Source: an uncultured Pelagibacteraceae bacterium
GTDB taxonomy: Bacteria > Pseudomonadota > Alphaproteobacteria > Pelagibacterales > Pelagibacteraceae
Direction: 5' to 3'
Length of the DNA: 64,000 bases
Assembly (NCBI GenBank): GCA_902624045.1
Contig: CACNVX010000003.1
Location: 18,788-82,787, forward strand
Every line of letters begins with the position of its first letter. Positions within the stretch are counted from its first letter, which is position 1. Below the pieces are notes generated by a model. The model made no database searches and had not been told where the DNA came from. It saw only the letters and a program-made list of their open reading frames with translations. Of the stretch, positions 56,990-64,000 are shown in pieces. The position numbers and the translations under genes are program-made.

Positions 56990-59900
56990 TTACTGATTTG
57001 CCTGTTTTTCTTCAGGTTCTGAACCTTCTATTTTATCCTGCTCTGCTAAGAAATTATTATCATCTTCTAGAGCTTTATTGTTCCATCTATTTTTAATATT
57101 ACCAGTACCTGCTGGAACTAATCTTCCAACAATTACATTCTCCTTTAGACCATTTAATGGATCAACTTTTCCTTTAATTGCAGCATCTGTTAGTACCCTT
57201 GTAGTTTCTTGAAACGAAGCTGCTGAAATAAAAGATTCAGTTTGAAGTGAAGCTTTAGTGATACCCATTAAAACCCTCTCACCAACAGCTGGTGTTTTGC
57301 CATCTGCAACTAATTTTTCATTGGTATTATCAAACTTAATTCTATCTACTACCTCGCCTGGCAAATAACTTGAATCTCCAGATATTTTTACTTCAACCTT
57401 TTTAAGCATTTGTCTTAATATAGTTTCGATATGCTTATCGTTAATTATTACACCTTGTAATCTATAAACTTCTTGAACTTGGTTAACAAAATATTCTGTT
57501 AATTCTTTTATTCCTAAAATTCTTAAAATATCGTGTGGCAATGGTTGGCCATCTAAAAGATATTCTCCTTTTTGAATTTTTTCACCAGGGTTAAAATTGA
57601 TATGTTTACCTTTTGGAATCAGATAGTTTGATGGTTCCGATCCATCTTCAGGAACAATAGATACTCTTTGTTTACCTCTTACCTCTTTACCAAATACCAC
57701 ACTGCCATCATTTTCCGCAATGATTGCACTATCCTTCGCTTTTCTAGCTTCAAATAACTCAGCAACTCTTGGAAGACCTCCGGTTATATCTTTTGTTTTT
57801 GTAGTTTCCTTAGGTAATCTAGCAATAACATCTCCTGCATAAACCTTTTGACCATCTTTAATTGATAAAATCGAGTCTGGTACTAAATAATATCTAGCTT
57901 CATTATCATCAGCTTTTTTAATCACATTTCCTTTTTCGTCTCTTAGAGTAATTCTAGGTTTTAAATCAGTGCTTTTTGATTGACCTCTCCAATCGATTAC
58001 TGATTTAGAAGAAATTCCTGTTGCATCATCAGTAGTTTCTTGAATTGATACACCATCTATTAAATCTACATAACTCGCCGTACCACTTTTTTCTGCAATA
58101 ACCGGTGTTGTATATGGATCCCATTCGCAGATTTTATTGTTAGCCTTTACTTTATCTCCGTTATTGAAAAATAATCTTGAGCCATAAGCAACTTTATAAA
58201 CTGCTATCTGAACACCCTTATCATCCTCAATAGAGAGCTGAGTATTTCTTCCCATTACAATTAAATTCTTTTTTGAATCCTCTAAAATATTTGAGTTTAT
58301 AATTTTTAGTGTTCCATCACTTTTAGTTATAATTTGAGAGTCTTGTTTAACTGAAGCTGTACCACCAACGTGAAAAGTTCTCATCGTTAATTGTGTCCCA
58401 GGTTCTCCAATTGATTGAGCTGAAATCATTCCTATTGCTTCCCCGACATGAACCATTTTACCTCTAGATAAATCTCTTCCATAACATGTTGCACAAACAC
58501 CTTCTTTAGAGCTACATGTCATCACTGAATAAACTTTTATTGATTTTACACCTGCTGCATCAATTTTATCACAACCAGCTTCATCAATCATTTCAGATTT
58601 TTTAATAATTACCTCACCTGATAAAGGATTTTTAACCTCAGCAGCTGTAACTCTCCCTAATGCTCTTTCAGATAAACTAACTACAACATTACCACCCTCT
58701 AAAATTTCAGAAAGCTCTATAAATCCAGGATCGTCACATTTGATTTTTGTTATTGTTAAGTCTTGAGCTACATCACATAATCTTCGAGTTAAATAACCAG
58801 AACTAGCTGTTTTAAGTGCTGTATCTGCTAAACCTTTTCTAGCTCCATGTGTTGAATTAAAGTATTCTAGAGCAGTTAAACCCTCTTTAAAATTTGAAAT
58901 AATTGGACTTTCAATAATTTCTCCTGAAGGCTTAGCAATTAAACCTCTCATACCAGCTAATTGTTTCATTTGTGCTGCCGAACCTCTTGCGCCACTATCC
59001 GCCATCATGAATACTGAATTTATCTTCAAACCTTCGTCAGTTTTTTCTGTTGCAGAAATTCCTTTCATCATTTCTCCCGCGACTTTATCTGTACACTTTG
59101 ACCAAGCATCAACAACTTTATTATATTTTTCACCTCGCGTGATTAAACCTTCTGCATACTGGGTTTCATAATCTGCAATTAATTTTTTTGTATCTTCAAT
59201 TAATTGAGTTTTGTTTTTTGGAATTATCAAATCGTCTTTTCCAAATGAAATACCTGCTTTAAAGGCATGTTTAAATCCTAAATCTTTGAGTCTATCACAG
59301 AATATAACTGTAGTTTTTTGCCCACAAAACCTGAAAACAACATCAATTATTTCTGAAACAACTTTTTTTGGTAACAACCTGTCTACTAAAGAAAATTTAA
59401 TATTACTATTTTTAGGTAATAGATTTGCAAGTAAAAATCTTCCTGCTGTTGAAGTATATTTCTCAATTTTTTTATTACCTTTATCATCAACAGTTTCATA
59501 TCTTGAAATAATAGTGCTATGAACATTAATTTGCCCAGAAGATAATGCAAACTCAATCTGATCTGAATTAGTAAAATACCCTGCTGGTTTGTTGGATATA
59601 GGTTCTTGCGAAAGATAATAAATACCTAAAATCATATCCTGACTAGGAACAATAATTGGTTTACCGTTAGAAGGTGAGAGAATATTATTTGTTGAAAGCA
59701 TTAATATTCTTGCCTCCAACTGAGCTTCTAAACTCAGGGGAACATGAACTGCCATTTGATCACCGTCAAAATCAGCATTGAATGCTGCACAAGTAAGTGG
59801 GTGTAATTCAATCGCATCACCTTCTATTAATTTTGGCTCAAAAGCTTGTACCCCAAGTCTATGGAGAGTTGGTGCTCTGTTTAGTAGAACAGGGTGTTCT

Positions 59901-61162
59901 CTTACAATTAGTTCTAATGCATCCCAGACTGCATTAGTTTCTTTCTCTACTAACTTTTTTGCTTGCTTGATAGTTGAGGCTAAACCTAATTTATTTAATC
60001 TTGCGTATAAAAATGGTTTAAATAGTTCTAATGCCATTTTTTTTGGTAATCCACATTCATGCAATTTTAAATCTGGACCAACAACAATTACTGATCGTCC
60101 TGAATAATCAACTCTTTTACCCAATAAATTTTGTCTAAATCTTCCTTGTTTACCTTTTAACATTTCAGCAAGAGATTTAAGAGGTCTCTTACCTGTACCT
60201 GTAATTACTCTACCTCTTCTACCATTGTCAAAAAGAGCATCAACAGATTCTTGAAGCATCCTTTTTTCATTTCTTACAATGATATCTGGAGCTTTAAGAT
60301 CCATTAATCTTTTTAATCTGTTATTTCTATTGATTACCCTTCTGTATAGATCGTTAAGATCTGAAGTGGCAAATCTACCACCATCTAATGGTACTAAAGG
60401 TCTTAATTCAGGTGGTATAACTGGAACCACAGTCATAATCATCCACTCAGGTTTTTGACCAGTTTCAATAAATGACTCGATTAATTTTAATCTTTTAATT
60501 GCTCTTTCTTCGTTTACCTTAGATTTTGTCTCCTTAATAAAACTTACAAGATTTTTTCGTTCATTCTCTAAATCTAAATTTTTTAACATTTCAAGAACAG
60601 CCTCTGCACCTATACCTGCTGTAAAACTTTCTTCACCGAATTCATCTTGATATTTTGCTAACTCTTCTTCATTCAAAAGTTGATTTTTTTGCAAACCAGT
60701 TAAACCTGGCTCTATAACTATAAAGTTTTCAAAATACAGAACTCTCTCTATTTCTTTTAATTTCATATCTACAGCTAAAGCAATTCTACTTGGTAAAGAT
60801 TTTAAAAACCAAATATGAGCTACTGGGGTAGCAAGATTGATATGACCCATTCTTTCTCTTCTTACATTTGATTTAGTAACTTCAACTCCACACTTCTCAC
60901 ATATAATTCCTCTGAATTTCATTCGTTTATACTTCCCGCATAAACACTCATAATCTTTTATTGGTCCAAAAATCCTTGCACAAAATAAACCATCTTTTTC
61001 TGGTCTGAAAGTTCTGTAATTAATGGTTTCTGGTTTTTTGATTTCACCAAATGTCCATGATTTAATTTTTTCGGGACTCGCTAGTGAAATCTTTATACTA
61101 TTAAAATTTTGAGCTTCTGATATTTCATTACTCTTAAATAGATCTGTTATTTCTTTTTTCAT
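56990..61162 (-). CDS. rpoC: DNA-directed RNA polymerase, beta' subunit
   Basis: Catalytic subunit of RNA polymerase. The 1390-residue protein is full length, with the N-terminal zinc ribbon ([13 protein letters not shown] then CEKC), the absolutely conserved NADFDGD at 462-468 that holds the catalytic magnesium through D464, D466 and D468, and a second zinc site ([13 protein letters not shown]). The trigger-loop region [17 protein letters not shown] is intact. The ATG overlaps the rpoB stop by one base, and it ends in an acidic/glutamine tail. Confidence 0.98.
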   Translation of the reverse strand: MKKEITDLFKSNEISEAQNFNSIKISLASPEKIKSWTFGEIKKPETINYRTFRPEKDGLFCARIFGPIKDYECLCGKYKRMKFRGIICEKCGVEVTKSNVRRERMGHINLATPVAHIWFLKSLPSRIALAVDMKLKEIERVLYFENFIVIEPGLTGLQKNQLLNEEELAKYQDEFGEESFTAGIGAEAVLEMLKNLDLENERKNLVSFIKETKSKVNEERAIKRLKLIESFIETGQKPEWMIMTVVPVIPPELRPLVPLDGGRFATSDLNDLYRRVINRNNRLKRLMDLKAPDIIVRNEKRMLQESVDALFDNGRRGRVITGTGKRPLKSLAEMLKGKQGRFRQNLLGKRVDYSGRSVIVVGPDLKLHECGLPKKMALELFKPFLYARLNKLGLASTIKQAKKLVEKETNAVWDALELIVREHPVLLNRAPTLHRLGVQAFEPKLIEGDAIELHPLTCAAFNADFDGDQMAVHVPLSLEAQLEARILMLSTNNILSPSNGKPIIVPSQDMILGIYYLSQEPISNKPAGYFTNSDQIEFALSSGQINVHSTIISRYETVDDKGNKKIEKYTSTAGRFLLANLLPKNSNIKFSLVDRLLPKKVVSEIIDVVFRFCGQKTTVIFCDRLKDLGFKHAFKAGISFGKDDLIIPKNKTQLIEDTKKLIADYETQYAEGLITRGEKYNKVVDAWSKCTDKVAGEMMKGISATEKTDEGLKINSVFMMADSGARGSAAQMKQLAGMRGLIAKPSGEIIESPIISNFKEGLTALEYFNSTHGARKGLADTALKTASSGYLTRRLCDVAQDLTITKIKCDDPGFIELSEILEGGNVVVSLSERALGRVTAAEVKNPLSGEVIIKKSEMIDEAGCDKIDAAGVKSIKVYSVMTCSSKEGVCATCYGRDLSRGKMVHVGEAIGMISAQSIGEPGTQLTMRTFHVGGTASVKQDSQIITKSDGTLKIINSNILEDSKKNLIVMGRNTQLSIEDDKGVQIAVYKVAYGSRLFFNNGDKVKANNKICEWDPYTTPVIAEKSGTASYVDLIDGVSIQETTDDATGISSKSVIDWRGQSKSTDLKPRITLRDEKGNVIKKADDNEARYYLVPDSILSIKDGQKVYAGDVIARLPKETTKTKDITGGLPRVAELFEARKAKDSAIIAENDGSVVFGKEVRGKQRVSIVPEDGSEPSNYLIPKGKHINFNPGEKIQKGEYLLDGQPLPHDILRILGIKELTEYFVNQVQEVYRLQGVIINDKHIETILRQMLKKVEVKISGDSSYLPGEVVDRIKFDNTNEKLVADGKTPAVGERVLMGITKASLQTESFISAASFQETTRVLTDAAIKGKVDPLNGLKENVIVGRLVPAGTGNIKNRWNNKALEDDNNFLAEQDKIEGSEPEEKQANQ

Positions 61163-64000
61163 TAATTAAGCTCCACATTTAATGCTAATGATTTAATTTC
61201 TTTAACTAAAACATTAAAAGATTCTGGTATTCCAGACTCAAAATTTTCTTCACCTTTAACTATGGTCTCATATACCTTAACTCTTCCCGCGACATCATCA
61301 GATTTTACAGTCAAGATCTCTTGTAAGGTATAAGACGCCCCATATGCCTCAAGTGCCCAAACCTCCATTTCACCAAACCTTTGGCCACCTAATTGTGCTT
61401 TACCACCAAGTGGTTGTTGGGTAACTAAACTGTAAGGCCCTGTAGATCTTGCATGTATTTTGTCTTCAACTAAATGATGAAGTTTTAACATGTAAATTAT
61501 TCCAACCGTTACAGGTCTATCAAATTTCTCTCCAGTTCTTCCATCCCATAAAAAGGTTTGACCAGAGCCTGGGAGATTTGCTAATTCAAGCATTTCAGTA
61601 ACATTTTTCTCTTTTGCACCGTCAAAAACTGGTGTTGAGATCGCAATACCATTTTGTAAGTTTTCACAAAGATCCTTAAATTCGTTCTTGCTTAGCTTAT
61701 CAACTTTCTCGTTAAAAATTTCTTCTCCATAGACAGATTTCAAGAATTTTTGGATCTTTTCTGTTTTTTCAATTTTTTTATGATTCTCGTTAACTAAATT
61801 TTTAACTTGTTCACCAAATTCTTTACAAGCCCACCCAAGATGTGTTTCCAAAATTTGTCCAACATTCATCCTACTTGGTACTCCTAGTGGATTTAATACA
61901 ATATCAACTGGCCTACCATCTTCTCTATATGGCATGTCTTCAACAGGTACAATTTTACTTACGACTCCTTTGTTTCCATGTCTTCCAGACATCTTATCAC
62001 CAGGTCTTAATCTTCTTTTGATAGCAACAAATACTTTTACCATTTTCATAACGCTTGGTAGTAAATCATCACCACTTCTAATTTTTAAGACTTTATCCTC
62101 AAATCTTTCTGTTATGTCTTGTTTCGCATTGTTATATTGATCTTTTAATTGGGCTAATGTTGCTTCATTATTTGCATTACCTACTGTAATTTTAAAGACA
62201 TCGTTAATTGATAATTTATTAATTGTATCAAAATCAAGCTTAGTTCCTTCAGATAAATCTTTTATTTTTTTATTTAAAGATGATCCTGATAGGAATTGTG
62301 AGGCTCTTTGTTTAATGCTTCTCTCTAATATTTCTTCCTCAACAATTTTATCCTGTTGAACTTGTTCAATTTCAGCTCTTTCAATAGTTATTGATCTTTC
62401 GTCTTTCTCAATTCCATGTCTATTGAATACTCTTACATCTACAACTGTCCCACTAGAGCCTCTAGACATTCGTAAAGATGTATCTGTCACATCAATAGCT
62501 TTTTCTCCAAAAATTGATCTTAATAATTTTTCCTCAGGGCCAGACGCTGAGTCTCCTTTTGGAGTAACTTTACCAACTAAAATATCTCCAGCATTAACCT
62601 CTGCACCAATATAAACTATTCCAGACTCATCAAGGTTTTTTAAAGCTTCTTCATTTACATTTGGTATATCTCTTGTTATTTCTTCTTCACCAAGTTTAGT
62701 ATCTCTCGCCATTATTTCGTATTCAACAATATGAACAGATGTAAATACGTCATCTGTAACACATCTTTCTGATATTAGGATTGAGTCTTCAAAGTTATAA
62801 CCTTGCCACGGCATGAATGCTACAGTAACATTCTTGCCTAGTGCAAGTTCACCTAATTTTGTTGAAGGACCATCGGCAATGATATCTCCAGATTTAACTT
62901 TATCTCCAACTCTAACTAGCGGTCTTTGATTTATGCAAGTATTTTGGTTGGACCTTTTAAATTTTTGAAGGTTATAGATATCTACTCCAGACTTACTAAA
63001 GTCTGTTTCCTCAGTTACTTTAATAACAATTCTTTTACCATCTATTTTATCAACAATTCCATCACGCTTAGCAACAATTGTAACACCAGAGTCTAAGGCA
63101 ACATCACTTTCAATTCCCGTACCAACAAGTGGCGACTCAGGTTTTAACAATGGAACTGCTTGTCTCATCATGTTTGACCCCATTAAAGCTCTGTTGGCAT
63201 CATCATTTTCTAAGAATGGAATTAAAGATGCTGCAACTGAAACTAATTGTTTTGGTGATACGTCAATGTAATCAATAGAGTCGGGTTTAGATAATAGAAA
63301 GTTTAGGTTTTGTCTGCACGAAACTAATTCCTCTGTAATTTTCCCATTTTTATCAAGTTTTGTGTTTGCTTGAGCAATAGTAAATTTTGTTTCTTCCATT
63401 GCTGATAAGTATTCGACTTTATCCTGAACAATGCCATCCTTTACTCTTTTATATGGACTTTCAATAAAACCATATTTATTTATTTTTGCGTAAGTAGATA
63501 AACTATTAATCAAACCAATATTTGGACCCTCTGGTGTTTCAATTGGACAAATTCTTCCATAGTGAGTTGGATGAACGTCTCGAACTTCAAAACCTGCTCT
63601 TTCTCTTGTTAAACCACCCGGACCTAACGCTGAAACTCTTCTTTTATGAGTAATTTCAGATAAAGGATTTGTTTGATCCATAAACTGAGATAGTTGTGAA
63701 CTTGCAAAAAAATCTTTCAATGAAACTGTTAATGGTTTTGCATTAATTAGATCTTGTGGCATAGCCGATTCAACATCTAGAGTTGTCATTTTTTCTTTAA
63801 TGGCTCTTTCCATTCTGTAAACTCCAATCCTAGCTTGGTTCTCAACTAGCTCACCAACAGAACGTACTCTTCTATTTCCTAGATGATCGATATCATCAAC
63901 ATCGTCTTTTCCATCGCGTAAATCTAACATTTTATGAATTATCGCAATGATATCGTCATTTCTTAATATGGTAATTTTATCAGAACACTCTTGGTTTAAT
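61162..64000 (-). CDS. rpoB: DNA-directed RNA polymerase, beta subunit (5' end beyond the window)
   Basis: About the C-terminal 945 residues of the beta subunit. The frame is open to the window edge (first full codon at 63999-63997), so the methionine at 63930 is internal, not a start. Motifs include the rifampicin-pocket region [55 protein letters not shown] and the C-terminal [20 protein letters not shown] clamp. The rifampicin-region residues look wild type. It is coupled to rpoC by a one-base overlap. Confidence 0.98.
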   Translation of the reverse strand, partial: LNQECSDKITILRNDDIIAIIHKMLDLRDGKDDVDDIDHLGNRRVRSVGELVENQARIGVYRMERAIKEKMTTLDVESAMPQDLINAKPLTVSLKDFFASSQLSQFMDQTNPLSEITHKRRVSALGPGGLTRERAGFEVRDVHPTHYGRICPIETPEGPNIGLINSLSTYAKINKYGFIESPYKRVKDGIVQDKVEYLSAMEETKFTIAQANTKLDKNGKITEELVSCRQNLNFLLSKPDSIDYIDVSPKQLVSVAASLIPFLENDDANRALMGSNMMRQAVPLLKPESPLVGTGIESDVALDSGVTIVAKRDGIVDKIDGKRIVIKVTEETDFSKSGVDIYNLQKFKRSNQNTCINQRPLVRVGDKVKSGDIIADGPSTKLGELALGKNVTVAFMPWQGYNFEDSILISERCVTDDVFTSVHIVEYEIMARDTKLGEEEITRDIPNVNEEALKNLDESGIVYIGAEVNAGDILVGKVTPKGDSASGPEEKLLRSIFGEKAIDVTDTSLRMSRGSSGTVVDVRVFNRHGIEKDERSITIERAEIEQVQQDKIVEEEILERSIKQRASQFLSGSSLNKKIKDLSEGTKLDFDTINKLSINDVFKITVGNANNEATLAQLKDQYNNAKQDITERFEDKVLKIRSGDDLLPSVMKMVKVFVAIKRRLRPGDKMSGRHGNKGVVSKIVPVEDMPYREDGRPVDIVLNPLGVPSRMNVGQILETHLGWACKEFGEQVKNLVNENHKKIEKTEKIQKFLKSVYGEEIFNEKVDKLSKNEFKDLCENLQNGIAISTPVFDGAKEKNVTEMLELANLPGSGQTFLWDGRTGEKFDRPVTVGIIYMLKLHHLVEDKIHARSTGPYSLVTQQPLGGKAQLGGQRFGEMEVWALEAYGASYTLQEILTVKSDDVAGRVKVYETIVKGEENFESGIPESFNVLVKEIKSLALNVELN

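Noticed and set aside
63928-63930. ATG at 63930 as the start of rpoB
   Set aside because: The same frame stays open to the window edge and the residues upstream fit the beta subunit, so this methionine is internal.
1-64000. Prophage, insertion sequences, CRISPR arrays, toxin-antitoxin or restriction systems
   Set aside because: Nearly all the sequence is accounted for by recognisable core genes. I saw no transposase, integrase, spaced repeats or anomalous composition block.

Overview
The window looks like a stretch of core genome from a streamlined alphaproteobacterium of the SAR11 clade (Pelagibacterales, 'Candidatus Pelagibacter'-like). The reasons are the very A+T-rich, lysine/asparagine/isoleucine-rich coding sequence, gene orders typical of Alphaproteobacteria (rpiB-glyA-nrdR-ribD-ribE-ribBX-ribH; dapA-smpB-folK-rel-pyrE-pdxJ-acpS-lepB-rnc-recO), a heterotetrameric sarcosine oxidase operon, and almost no intergenic DNA. 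Most genes overlap by 1, 4 or 8 bases or lie within about 10 bases of the next, and no gap exceeds 166 bases. I see no phage, insertion sequence, CRISPR array, toxin-antitoxin or secondary-metabolite locus. The assignment rests on gene content and order only.

Layout: 1-6013 (minus) is an operon running from a 2-oxoglutarate hydroxylase-like gene through rpiB, glyA and nrdR to the riboflavin genes, ending at the first codons of a probable nusB. hemB (plus) diverges from it. 7076-14404 (minus) is the dapA-to-recO housekeeping operon. 14448-16673 is a lytic transglycosylase, followed by tRNA-Ser(GCU) and the soxBDAG sarcosine oxidase operon (plus). 21929-28593 (minus) holds a secreted nuclease, a MATE transporter, trhO, an O-methyltransferase and gatCAB. 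28644-35035 (plus) holds ruvX, pyrB, a pyrC-like gene, plsY, topA and a RidA protein. 35036-40051 holds ugd-galU (minus), panC (plus), mgtE (minus) and lipB (plus). 40029-56823 (minus) is one long translation operon, rpsL-rpsG-fusA-S10-spc-alpha-rplQ, ending with an RluA-type pseudouridine synthase. 56990-64000 is rpoC and most of rpoB (minus).

The genes form an ordinary growth-linked set: transcription and translation machinery, riboflavin, pyrimidine, pyridoxal-phosphate, heme, lysine/peptidoglycan, pantothenate and lipoate synthesis, and one-carbon metabolism. Sarcosine oxidase yields glycine and methylene-tetrahydrofolate, which GlyA can interconvert with serine.

I found no clearly new multi-gene system. 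The points worth a second look lie inside core genes: an in-frame ribosomal protein L24-L5 fusion next to an A7 run; a two-base (TA) frameshift in rpsM; a RibBX protein without GTP cyclohydrolase II residues; a dihydroorotase-like protein without its HxH metal motif; a (p)ppGpp synthetase/hydrolase lacking the usual region between TGS and ACT; an NrdR with a shortened zinc knuckle; and tuf, rpmD, rpoZ, era and dprA absent from their usual places. The first two could be sequence errors and must be checked against reads.
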